Notes under the pieces: model-generated
The model's input: the letters and a program-made list of their open reading frames with translations, nothing else
What the model was told of the DNA's origin: nothing
Databases searched by the model: none
Shown here: one piece after another, positions 1-5,572 of the stretch
How positions within the stretch are numbered: position 1 is the stretch's first letter
Layout of the letters: each line of letters opens with the position of its first letter
NCBI GenBank assembly: GCA_024693165.1
Contig: JAILLM010000052.1
Location: forward strand, 1 to 5,572
Source: Bacilli bacterium
Lineage (GTDB): Bacteria; Bacillota_I; Bacilli_A; RF39; UBA660
Reading direction: 5' to 3'
DNA: 5,572 bases
Made by a program: the position numbers and the translations under genes

Positions 1-58
1 TACCTAATTTCTTATTTAATTCATTAGCTACTACAAGATGTATCATTGATGATGCCAT
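1..58 (-). CDS. 5' end of an unrecognised gene (N-terminal 19 codons only)
   Basis: A reading frame opens with ATG at 56-58 and runs off the left edge after 19 codons (starts MASSMIHLVVANEL). An AAGGAGA ribosome binding site at 64-70 sits 5 nt upstream, which makes the start convincing despite the short length. It begins 13 nt after the stop of the DUF362 gene, so it is very probably the third gene of the operon that starts at 1362. The early His-containing stretch MIHLVVANELNKK resembles, from memory, the N-termini of small Firmicute proteins annotated as zinc-dependent phospholipase C-like hydrolases. Nineteen residues cannot establish that, so I treat it as a guess and the product as unknown. 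Confidence 0.6.
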   Translation of the reverse strand, partial: MASSMIHLVVANELNKKLG

Positions 59-63
59 ATTAT

Positions 64-70
64 TCTCCTT
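64..70 (-). promoter_or_regulatory. Ribosome binding site for the left-edge partial gene
   Basis: AAGGAGA on the minus strand lies 5 nt before the ATG at 56-58. It is the main evidence that the truncated frame at the left edge is a real gene. Confidence 0.75.
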
Positions 71-71
71 A

Positions 72-959
72 CTATATATTTATTAATTCATAATCAGTAG
101 AACCTAATCCTAAAGATTCACTATACTTTAAGATTTCTCTACCTAATTGTCTATCTACTCTTTCTCTTAGTTTTTCACTACCATTTTCAGTAGAATTAAA
201 AACCATATCTATAAATGCTTGATCATTAGCAACTGGATCTAAAGAACCAACAATTCCTAAATCACTCATTACAGGATCTCCTTGTTCTTTATCACAGTCA
301 CAATCAACAGATAAAGCATTCATAACAGTAATATAAATAATTTTCTTATTTTGTTTTTTAACATAATCACTAACAGCTTTTGCTGCTTCTGCCATAGATT
401 CAATAAAATCAATTTGTTCATGTTTATCAGTCCAACACTCATCAGGACTTTCAGTATGTCCAGCAGAATGGATGTATGCTTTTCCATTACGTGAAGCAAA
501 ACCAATAGATTGATTCTTAAGATTAGCTCCGAATCCACCCATTGCATGTCCTTTTCCATGAGCAAGATTTAAATAAGAGTCATATTTATCAAATCCAACT
601 CCTAGTAAATCATATTTAAGATGTTTACCATTATTAACAGGGATTTTAAATTCACCATCTCTATCAAGGATATCAACACCTTTACCTACTTCCATGAATC
701 CATGTTCACGAGCAACCTCTATATGATCTTCATAAGTATTCCTTTGACCTGGATAAGCAGTATTACACTCAACAATTGTTCCATTAAGCATATCAACTAA
801 AGGCTTAATCAAATCAGCTTTTAAATAACCTTTAGCGCCTTTCTCTCCAGTAGATACTTTAACCGCAACCTCACCATTCAACTTAACTCCAAGGGCCTCA
901 TATATTTTAATAAGATTTTCTGGAGTTATATCCTTAGTATAATATACCTTAGACTTCAT
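72..959 (-). CDS. DUF362 domain-containing protein, form without the ferredoxin insert
   Basis: A 295-residue protein of the DUF362 family (Pfam PF04015), whose biochemical role is not firmly known. Many members carry a built-in 2x[4Fe-4S] ferredoxin segment and are assumed to be redox or metal proteins. Family marks visible here are GKGHAMGGFGANLKN (about residues 135-149), CDCD (220-223), and SDLGIVGSLDPVANDQAF (232-249), the usual CDC...D-G-...SLDPVA-DQA ending. Where other members have ferredoxin CxxCxxC clusters, between the GGFG block and the CDC block, this one has only a short linker with HSAGHTESPDECW and a single Cys175. Only four cysteines exist (65, 175, 220, 222). There is no signal peptide or membrane segment, so it is probably cytoplasmic. 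The start chosen is ATG 957-959, because AAGGAGAG lies 5 nt before it. A start 11 codons further upstream would overlap the preceding gene and has no binding site. The gene begins 1 nt after the Fic/Doc stop, implying translational coupling. Confidence 0.93.
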   Translation of the reverse strand: MKSKVYYTKDITPENLIKIYEALGVKLNGEVAVKVSTGEKGAKGYLKADLIKPLVDMLNGTIVECNTAYPGQRNTYEDHIEVAREHGFMEVGKGVDILDRDGEFKIPVNNGKHLKYDLLGVGFDKYDSYLNLAHGKGHAMGGFGANLKNQSIGFASRNGKAYIHSAGHTESPDECWTDKHEQIDFIESMAEAAKAVSDYVKKQNKKIIYITVMNALSVDCDCDKEQGDPVMSDLGIVGSLDPVANDQAFIDMVFNSTENGSEKLRERVDRQLGREILKYSESLGLGSTDYELINI

Positions 960-960
960 A

Positions 961-1362
961 TTATCTCTCCTTAATATCAATGTCTTGACCAATATAATTA
1001 TCTAGAGAAGAAATACTTCTTTCAGAAATATTATCATCTATATTATATATGGTAGGTATTATTAATTTATGATCATGAAACTCATTCATAGCACCACGAG
1101 TATTAAAAGTAATACCTTTTTTATTAAGTATATAACCTATTAAAAGAACTGCAGTTCTATTATTACCATCATAAAATGGTTGAAATAATTTAATCAAAGC
1201 AGCAAGTCTCATAGTTTTGTGTATAATTACTTCTTTACTGTCTTCACAAGCCAATACATCCTTAAAAGCTTCATTAATGACATCAGCACCCTCAAGACTT
1301 CTAATAATAGATTCATCGCCATACAATAGTTGATTAGCTGTTACAATCTCTCTATCTAGCAT
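961..1362 (-). CDS. Small Fic/Doc-fold protein with catalytic His replaced by Gln
   Basis: A 133-residue protein recognised by the Fic/Doc core at residues 60-71, F-QPFYDGNNRTA, followed by the helix VLLIGYILNKKGI. This layout matches HxFxDGNxR in Doc and Fic proteins. Active members transfer AMP (Fic) or phosphate (Doc, onto EF-Tu) to a target hydroxyl, using the motif His as base. Here that position is Gln61, codon CAA at 1180-1182, so canonical catalysis is doubtful. Residue 68 is Asn, where Doc has Lys and Fic has Gly. The second Arg of the Fic GNGRTxR motif is absent (Val72), so the motif is closer to Doc. The length fits Doc-like proteins (about 125-135). Residues 17-25 (ESIIRSLEG) only loosely recall the Fic inhibitory motif S/TxxxEG and do not match it. 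No Phd-like or other antitoxin gene is adjacent. The start ATG at 1360-1362 is supported by GGAGGG at 1368-1373. It is the first gene of a likely operon with DUF362. It could be a degenerate toxin or a repurposed Fic-fold protein. Confidence 0.82.
   Translation of the reverse strand: MLDREIVTANQLLYGDESIIRSLEGADVINEAFKDVLACEDSKEVIIHKTMRLAALIKLFQPFYDGNNRTAVLLIGYILNKKGITFNTRGAMNEFHDHKLIIPTIYNIDDNISERSISSLDNYIGQDIDIKER
965..972 (-). promoter_or_regulatory. Ribosome binding site that fixes the DUF362 start
   Basis: AAGGAGAG on the minus strand lies 5 nt before ATG 957-959 and inside the last codons of the Fic/Doc gene. It supports the 295-residue product over the longer 306-residue frame starting at 992. 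Confidence 0.85.
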
Positions 1363-1367
1363 ATATA

Positions 1368-1373
1368 CCCTCC
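1368..1373 (-). promoter_or_regulatory. Ribosome binding site for the Fic/Doc-like gene
   Basis: GGAGGG on the minus strand lies 5 nt before ATG 1360-1362. It is a strong site, which argues that the gene is still translated. Confidence 0.8.
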
Positions 1374-1392
1374 ATCATTAATATCTAATATA

Positions 1393-1421
1393 AGTATATA
1401 TATATTTCAAAAAAAAAGCAA
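1393..1421 (-). promoter_or_regulatory. Candidate promoter of the Fic/Doc-DUF362 operon
   Basis: A -10-like TATACT (1393-1398, 5 of 6 to consensus) has TTGCTT (1416-1421, only the TTG half matching) 17 nt upstream. Initiation near 1386 would leave a short leader of about 24 nt carrying the GGAGGG site. The -35 falls inside the arm and T-tract of the preceding terminator. The region is a run of alternating TA, so other -10 placements such as TATATT at 1387-1392 are equally possible. The need for a promoter here is inferred from the strong terminator upstream. Confidence 0.35.
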
Positions 1422-1454
1422 ATGCACTTATTTATCATATCTAAGTGCATTTAC
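1409..1454 (-). terminator. Strong intrinsic terminator of the U32 gene
   Basis: The arms at 1442-1454 and 1418-1430 are complementary over 13 pairs: an 11-bp perfect AAATGCACTTA/TAAGTGCATTT core plus one G-U and one closing G-C pair, with an 11-nt loop. On the minus strand this is followed directly by nine Ts (1409-1417). The upstream arm lies in the last codons of the U32 gene and the stop codon (1428-1430) lies in the downstream arm, so terminator and coding end overlap. Confidence 0.92.
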
Positions 1455-3599
1455 TCCTAACTCATAATAAACTTCAGGATTATCCTTAATCATGCGTTCA
1501 TAATTGAATATAACTGTTAAATTATCTCTTCTAATAACTTTAAACTTATTACCAAACTTATCTTTAAGATAATAATCATTCTTAGAATCATATTTACCAT
1601 TAAAAATATCATATTTAATAACCATAGCTTCAGGTAAAGTATCAACCACAACTTCAAGATTAGGTTGTTTATTAAATAGACTCTTATAGTTTTCTATAAG
1701 TGTCTTAATTTGATAATCATTCATTTCAATAGATAAACAAACTCTTTTAACACCTAAACTATGAAGTAAAGCAACACTATAAGCATTAGTTACATTCATA
1801 AAATATGAACTAGCCATATCTTTATATTTAAATTTATAAACAGATCCTAAATCTGATACATATACATTACCTTTTCTTTCACTTATATGTTCTTGAACTC
1901 TAGGAATATTATATCTAATCCAATAATCATCATATGATTTATTATAAGGAATAATAACTTCATTATAATGACTTCCCATAGAAATATTATAATCTTCATA
2001 TGTGGATAAGTTTAATATTTTCCATTCTGTATGTTCAAAATCATGTAATTCAATAAAATATTCTTGTTTATCGATATTTTTAGGCTTACTAATTCTTAAA
2101 TCTTCTAATTTTTCTAAAACAGTTCTTCTTAAATCATTTAATGATTTTAAAGGAATAAAAATATTTTCATCGTTAATAACTTTTAAGTTTTTAACATTAT
2201 AAATTGTAGAACCAGTTCTAGTAATCTTTTCTTTTATATCTTCAACAGTAGTAGGTTTATTCATAGCACTATCTACTATATATTCTGAAGACTCTTCAAC
2301 AGTATTAATACCATCACTTACTTTTATAGATAAGTTTTTCCCTAACTTAGCTTCTAATTCAATATCAACATCTACTTTTCTATTTTGTTCTTGAATAATA
2401 GAATCTAATTCTTTTAATTGTTGATAATCTGTAGTTTTTAAAACTTCAGCACTTATTTCAACAGGATCCTTAGCAAGTATAGTTATAACTTCATTCTTTC
2501 TAGCGCTTGTTACCTTATTTCCATTTTGGAACATTTGTTGAACATTCATTCCAATATCTTCATAACCGCTCTTAACAAATCGAATACCATCATTTAAATT
2601 AAGATCATCTAAAAGTCTAATCTTAACTCTATTTTTATCTACACCAATAACATTACCAACTTTAATACCCACATGATTAGGTCTAAAAGTATTCATAAAC
2701 TTATCATTTGGTGTATTAAATAAGAATCCTTTAGTATAATTTCTATTAAAAATCTTCTTTAATTCGTTTATTTCTTCTTCAGTAATATTTACTTTACCAG
2801 TTTCAATATATGAATCCACAGCTTTTCTATATAGTTTAGTGACTAAATAAACATACTCAGGTCTTTTCATACGTCCTTCGATTTTTAATGAATCAACACC
2901 AATATCAATTAGTTCACCAATATTTTCAATTGTGCATAAGTCTCTTGTACTTAACAAATAATTATCTTTACTAATTTTTAAATCATTACAATATAATTCA
3001 TAAGGTTGTCTACAACATTGAGCACAAGTACCTCGATTACCGCTTCTTCCACCAATTAAAGAACTCATTAAGCATTGTCCAGAATAACTTATACATAAAG
3101 CACCATGAACAAATATCTCAAGTTCTAACTTAGTATTATCTCTAATCTTTTTAACAAGATCTATTGGAGTCTCTCTAGCTAGAACTACACGTGATGCACC
3201 TAAAGACTCAACCATTTGAGCACCTTCAGTATTATGAATATGCATTTGAGTAGAAATATGTATTTCTAAATCAGGGAAAGTTTTATGTACTAAATCAAAC
3301 ATACCAATATCTTGAATTATAATCGCATCTACATTATTAGTATGTAAGAATTCAATATAACTCATAAATGCAGGTATCTCAGAATCATAAACTAAAGTAT
3401 TAGTAGTAACATATACTTTAACACCATATTTATGAGCATAGTTTATTGCAAATATAAGTTCTTCATTAGAAAAGTTATCAGCAAATGCTCTAGCACCAAA
3501 TAACTTACCTGCTAAATAAACAGCATCACAACCACCTTCGATAGCAGCATATAAACTTGCCATACTACCAACTGGAGACAAAATCTCTGGTCTTTTCAT
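1428..3599 (-). CDS. U32-family protein (long RlhA-like form), probable RNA hydroxylase
   Basis: A 723-residue member of the peptidase U32 family, historically called collagenase-like protease. Characterised bacterial relatives are prephenate-dependent RNA hydroxylases: E. coli RlhA makes 5-hydroxycytidine in 23S rRNA, and TrhP makes 5-hydroxyuridine at tRNA position 34. The N-terminal TIM-barrel part (about 1-300) opens with PEILSPVGSMASLYAAIEGG-like sequence and carries the family signature EIFVHGALCISYSGQC (161-176). GNRGTCAQCCR (187-197), STRDLC (217-222) and DSLKIEGRMKRPEYV (236-250) follow. Cys169, Cys176, Cys192 or 196, and Cys222 are candidate iron-sulfur ligands. A middle segment, about 380-500, fits the collagenase-like DUF3656 region found in RlhA. 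Residues 515-723 form a further C-terminal domain, making the protein longer than E. coli RlhA (about 650). No signal peptide is present, so it is cytoplasmic. ATG 3597-3599 has an excellent AAAAGGAGG site at 3606-3614. It follows argS by 45 nt, which suits a translation-related role. Whether the substrate is rRNA or tRNA is not decided by sequence; I favour RlhA-like from length. Confidence 0.94.
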   Translation of the reverse strand: MKRPEILSPVGSMASLYAAIEGGCDAVYLAGKLFGARAFADNFSNEELIFAINYAHKYGVKVYVTTNTLVYDSEIPAFMSYIEFLHTNNVDAIIIQDIGMFDLVHKTFPDLEIHISTQMHIHNTEGAQMVESLGASRVVLARETPIDLVKKIRDNTKLELEIFVHGALCISYSGQCLMSSLIGGRSGNRGTCAQCCRQPYELYCNDLKISKDNYLLSTRDLCTIENIGELIDIGVDSLKIEGRMKRPEYVYLVTKLYRKAVDSYIETGKVNITEEEINELKKIFNRNYTKGFLFNTPNDKFMNTFRPNHVGIKVGNVIGVDKNRVKIRLLDDLNLNDGIRFVKSGYEDIGMNVQQMFQNGNKVTSARKNEVITILAKDPVEISAEVLKTTDYQQLKELDSIIQEQNRKVDVDIELEAKLGKNLSIKVSDGINTVEESSEYIVDSAMNKPTTVEDIKEKITRTGSTIYNVKNLKVINDENIFIPLKSLNDLRRTVLEKLEDLRISKPKNIDKQEYFIELHDFEHTEWKILNLSTYEDYNISMGSHYNEVIIPYNKSYDDYWIRYNIPRVQEHISERKGNVYVSDLGSVYKFKYKDMASSYFMNVTNAYSVALLHSLGVKRVCLSIEMNDYQIKTLIENYKSLFNKQPNLEVVVDTLPEAMVIKYDIFNGKYDSKNDYYLKDKFGNKFKVIRRDNLTVIFNYERMIKDNPEVYYELGVNALRYDK

Positions 3600-3605
3600 A
3601 GCTAA

Positions 3606-3614
3606 CCTCCTTTT
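3606..3614 (-). promoter_or_regulatory. Strong ribosome binding site for the U32 gene
   Basis: AAAAGGAGG on the minus strand lies 6 nt before ATG 3597-3599. It is a near-perfect anti-16S match and starts only 6 nt after the hairpin that ends argS. Confidence 0.88.
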
Positions 3615-3620
3615 AAAGTA

Positions 3621-3646
3621 AAAAATACTAGTTATCTAGTATTTTT
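3621..3646 (-). terminator. Hairpin at the argS end, probable (possibly partial) terminator
   Basis: A perfect 11-bp inverted repeat (3621-3631 with 3636-3646) surrounds a 4-nt loop. The inner stem is ATACTAG/CTAGTAT, flanked by an A-tract on one side and a T-tract on the other, so on the minus strand it reads as stem followed by six Ts. It overlaps the argS stop codon at 3645-3647. The stem is poor in G/C and the Ts are also part of the stem, so termination may be incomplete. The symmetry would let it work in either direction, but no plus-strand gene uses it. Confidence 0.7.
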
Positions 3647-5387
3647 ACATTCTTTCAGGAACATCAATTCCTAGAATATTTAATATAAATAAATTAGTTT
3701 TATATACTACATCACTTAATACTAACCATGATTCTTGAGTCTCTTTATTTTCTTCAGAAACAATATAATGATCAGCATAGAAAGTATTATAAAGTGAAGT
3801 TAATTTAAATACGAATTCACAAATTTCATTTAAGATTGAACCACTAATAGCTTTCTTTAAAACAGCAGATAATTCAATTAAATGAAGAATAATTTCTCTT
3901 TCAATTGGAGATGAAATAGTATGATATTTATCAAATTCTACTTCACCGACTTTTTCAAAAATAGATTTAATACGAACTGTATTATAAAGAATATAAGGAC
4001 CAGTCTTACCATTTAAATCACTAAACTTAACTGGGTCAAAAATATAATCACTAGTTCTATTAGGAAGTAAATCAGCAAATTTAATAGCAGCAATAGCAAT
4101 TATCTTAGCTGTTTCTTCTCTCTTACTATCTTCAATTGAATCGCTTAATTTATTAAAGCATTCATTATAAACTAAGTTATATAAACTATTTAAACTCATA
4201 ACTCCACCATCACGAGTCTTAAATGGTTTTCCATCACTACCATTCATAGTACCAAATGAAAGATGAGTTAATTTAACATCTTCAGGAACTAAATTACATT
4301 TCTTAGCAGCTCTAAAGCATTGAACAAAGTGTAATTCTTGTCTTGAATCAGTTAAATACCAAATATCATTAAACTTAAATCTTTTAAGTCTAGAATATAA
4401 AGTAGCAAGTTCAGTAGTATCGTAAATAACACCACCATTACTCTTCTTAATCATGAATGGAGGTAATTCTTTTTTATCTCCGGGTTCATTAACAAAAATT
4501 ACTTCAGCACCTTCACTGATTTCTGTATAATTATTACCTTCTAAGTATTCAAGTAATTCTGGAATTTCTTTATCAGCGTCAGCTTCACCTTCCCAAAGGT
4601 CAAATGAAGTATTTAATAAATCATAAGTTTTCTTAATATCTTCAACAGAAGTTTTTCTTACATGTTTCCATAAAGCAGTAATTCCAGGATCACCACTTTG
4701 TAATTTTAAAGTCATTTCTCTTGCTTCTTCTAAATATTCAGGATCTTCTTTAGATTTATTAGATGCAATTGGATAAATCTCAGCTAAATCTTCAGCTGTA
4801 ACAGGTGATTCAGTTGGATATTCACCAGTAAAATTTTCATCAAAATAAGGAAGTTCTGGCATTCTCTTTTTAATTTCAAGCATAACTAAACCCATTGGTC
4901 TTCCCCAGTCTCCTAAATGAACATCACTAATAGTCTTAATATTACATGAGTTTAATAATCTCTTTAATGCTTCACCAATGTTAGCACTTCTTAAATGACC
5001 AACGTGTAATTCTTTAGCAACGTTAGCTCCACCATAATCTAAGAAAATAGTTTGATCATTTTCATCTTTATAAATATTCTTATCAAAGTCTTTAAAGATG
5101 TTATTAATATAATCAACTAATACTTCATCTTTAAATGTAATATTAATAAATCCAGGACCTGCAATATTAATATTTGTATAATCAGGTAACTTGTCTAATT
5201 CTACTTTAATTTTTTCAGAAAGTTCTCTTGGATTAATATGATTCATTCCTGCTAATTTCATAGCACCATTATATTGGTAATCACCTAATGAAGGTACAGA
5301 TGATTTAACAACTTGAACATCATCATTATATCCAAGTGAATTTAAAATATTCTTAATATCATTATTTAATTTATCTATTAAATACAT
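3645..5387 (-). CDS. argS: Arginyl-tRNA synthetase (class I)
   Basis: A cytoplasmic enzyme that joins arginine to tRNA-Arg using ATP, essential for translation; full length at 580 residues. Numbering is from the ATG at 5385-5387. The N-terminal Add-1 domain (about 1-85, ending in AGPGFINITF) recognises the tRNA D-loop. The class I catalytic core contains ANVAKELHVGHLRSA (121-135) with the HIGH-type motif HVGH at 128-131, then SDVHLGDWGRPMG (154-166). The KMSKS-equivalent is the divergent GKPFKTRDGG (386-395), as in E. coli ArgS. The C-terminal DALR anticodon-binding helical domain starts near GKTGPYILYNTVRIKSI (460-476) and ends with GIDVPERM. A GTG three codons upstream (5394-5396) is open in frame, but the AGAAGTGA element that overlaps it is better placed as the binding site for the ATG. 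An extended -10 promoter lies immediately upstream. The downstream neighbour is the U32 RNA-modification gene, probably reached by readthrough. Confidence 0.97.
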   Translation of the reverse strand: MYLIDKLNNDIKNILNSLGYNDDVQVVKSSVPSLGDYQYNGAMKLAGMNHINPRELSEKIKVELDKLPDYTNINIAGPGFINITFKDEVLVDYINNIFKDFDKNIYKDENDQTIFLDYGGANVAKELHVGHLRSANIGEALKRLLNSCNIKTISDVHLGDWGRPMGLVMLEIKKRMPELPYFDENFTGEYPTESPVTAEDLAEIYPIASNKSKEDPEYLEEAREMTLKLQSGDPGITALWKHVRKTSVEDIKKTYDLLNTSFDLWEGEADADKEIPELLEYLEGNNYTEISEGAEVIFVNEPGDKKELPPFMIKKSNGGVIYDTTELATLYSRLKRFKFNDIWYLTDSRQELHFVQCFRAAKKCNLVPEDVKLTHLSFGTMNGSDGKPFKTRDGGVMSLNSLYNLVYNECFNKLSDSIEDSKREETAKIIAIAAIKFADLLPNRTSDYIFDPVKFSDLNGKTGPYILYNTVRIKSIFEKVGEVEFDKYHTISSPIEREIILHLIELSAVLKKAISGSILNEICEFVFKLTSLYNTFYADHYIVSEENKETQESWLVLSDVVYKTNLFILNILGIDVPERM

Positions 5388-5392
5388 ATAAG

Positions 5393-5400
5393 TCACTTCT
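5393..5400 (-). promoter_or_regulatory. Weak ribosome binding site of argS, decides ATG over GTG
   Basis: AGAAGTGA on the minus strand (imperfect match to AGGAGGTGA) ends 5 nt before ATG 5385-5387. It contains the alternative GTG start at 5394-5396. Upstream of that GTG only A-rich sequence with AAAGAA is seen, so the ATG is preferred. Confidence 0.5.
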
Positions 5401-5414
5401 TTCGTTTGTTGTGT

Positions 5415-5443
5415 ATAATAACATATTTTTACGTGTTTTTGTA
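5415..5443 (-). promoter_or_regulatory. argS: Probable argS promoter with extended -10
   Basis: TATTAT at 5415-5420 matches the -10 consensus at 5 of 6 positions. It is preceded by TGT (5421-5423), giving the extended TGnTATTAT form that is common in low-G+C Gram-positives. The hexamer 17 nt upstream (TACAAA, 5438-5443) is a poor -35, as is often seen with extended -10 sites. A start near 5408 would give a leader of about 20 nt, too short for a T-box riboswitch. Confidence 0.6.
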
Positions 5444-5446
5444 GAT

Positions 5447-5572
5447 TTATTTAACTTTGCTAAAGAAAATAGATTTAATTAATTCAATAAATAAATCTTT
5501 AGTTTCTTTATCTAAATCTTTAACATCATTAAACATATTTACTAAATTATTAAATTTAATTTTTTGAAAATC
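5447..5572 (-). CDS. 3' end of an unrecognised gene (C-terminal 41 residues)
   Basis: An open frame enters from the right edge and ends at TAA 5447-5449, giving 41 residues that include NDVKDLDKETKDLFIELIKS and end IFFSKVK. The composition is amphipathic and helical, with alternating Lys/Asp/Glu and hydrophobics, typical of a protein's C-terminal helices. An internal ATG at 5534-5536 has no ribosome binding site, so this is more likely the tail of a larger gene than a tiny complete one. The 'DKETKDLFIELIKS' stretch loosely resembles C-terminal tails of small XRE-type helix-turn-helix regulators, but that is only an impression and no function is assigned. It is on the same strand as argS, 59 nt upstream of its ATG. 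I see no clear terminator between them, although argS has its own candidate promoter. Confidence 0.6.
   Translation of the reverse strand, partial: DFQKIKFNNLVNMFNDVKDLDKETKDLFIELIKSIFFSKVK

Noticed and set aside
17..25. Possible Fic inhibitory (S/TxxxEG) helix in the 133-residue protein (residue positions 17-25 of that protein)
   Set aside because: The residue four before the Glu is Ile instead of Ser/Thr, and the segment is too near the core motif for the usual layout.
320..565. An 81-codon minus-strand open frame inside the DUF362 gene
   Set aside because: It is a shifted frame within a well-supported coding region, has low-complexity Leu/Ile/Lys composition and no ribosome binding site.
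960..992. Longer DUF362 start giving 11 extra residues
   Set aside because: It would overlap the Fic/Doc coding end by about 30 nt without a ribosome binding site, whereas ATG 957-959 has AAGGAGAG at the right distance and matches the family's N-terminus better.
1386..1408. Alternating TA run upstream of the Fic/Doc gene, considered as a short repeat or phase-variable tract
   Set aside because: Only about five TA units occur, which is common in AT-rich intergenic DNA and compatible with an ordinary -10 region.
2002..2202. A 66-codon plus-strand open frame opposite the U32 gene
   Set aside because: It is antisense to a conserved gene, the composition is rich in Ser/Phe/Leu as expected from reversed AT-rich codons, and nothing resembles a known protein.
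5388..5396. GTG start for argS, three codons upstream
   Set aside because: The only binding-site-like element overlaps this GTG and is correctly spaced for the ATG at 5385-5387. It remains possible but is less likely.
5470..5498. AGATTTA...TAAATCT inverted repeat near the end of the right-edge gene
   Set aside because: It lies inside coding sequence, is made almost only of A/T, and has no T-tract after it, so chance is a sufficient explanation.

Overview
The window is AT-rich (roughly 30% G+C by eye) and every supportable gene lies on the minus strand, so transcription runs from high to low coordinates. Strong AAGGAGG-type ribosome binding sites, tight gene spacing, short hairpin-plus-U-tract terminators, A/T-ending codons and tryptophan encoded by TGG (standard code) point to a low-G+C Firmicute. 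A gut-type Clostridia, Bacilli or Mollicutes-related lineage fits, but the sequence does not fix the genus.

Layout in transcription order: (1) 5447-5572, the C-terminal end of an unrecognised gene that enters from beyond the right edge. (2) A short intergenic region holding an extended -10 promoter. (3) argS, arginyl-tRNA synthetase (3645-5387). (4) A hairpin overlapping the argS stop codon. (5) A long U32-family protein related to RNA hydroxylases such as RlhA and TrhP (1428-3599). (6) A strong intrinsic terminator whose stem starts inside the last codons of the U32 gene. (7) A compact three-gene run: a small Fic/Doc-fold protein (961-1362), a DUF362 protein without its ferredoxin insert (72-959), and the first 19 codons of a further gene (1-58).

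The first block is a translation-related pair: tRNA charging followed by a probable rRNA or tRNA hydroxylase. The second block is an accessory-looking operon with 1-nt and 13-nt gaps. Its most notable point is that the Fic/Doc motif carries Gln where the catalytic His is expected, and no antitoxin-like gene lies beside it. I see no mobile element, CRISPR array, tRNA, rRNA or convincing new multi-gene system. The findings are modest and concern the variant Fic/Doc protein, its DUF362 partner, and the placement of the two terminators.
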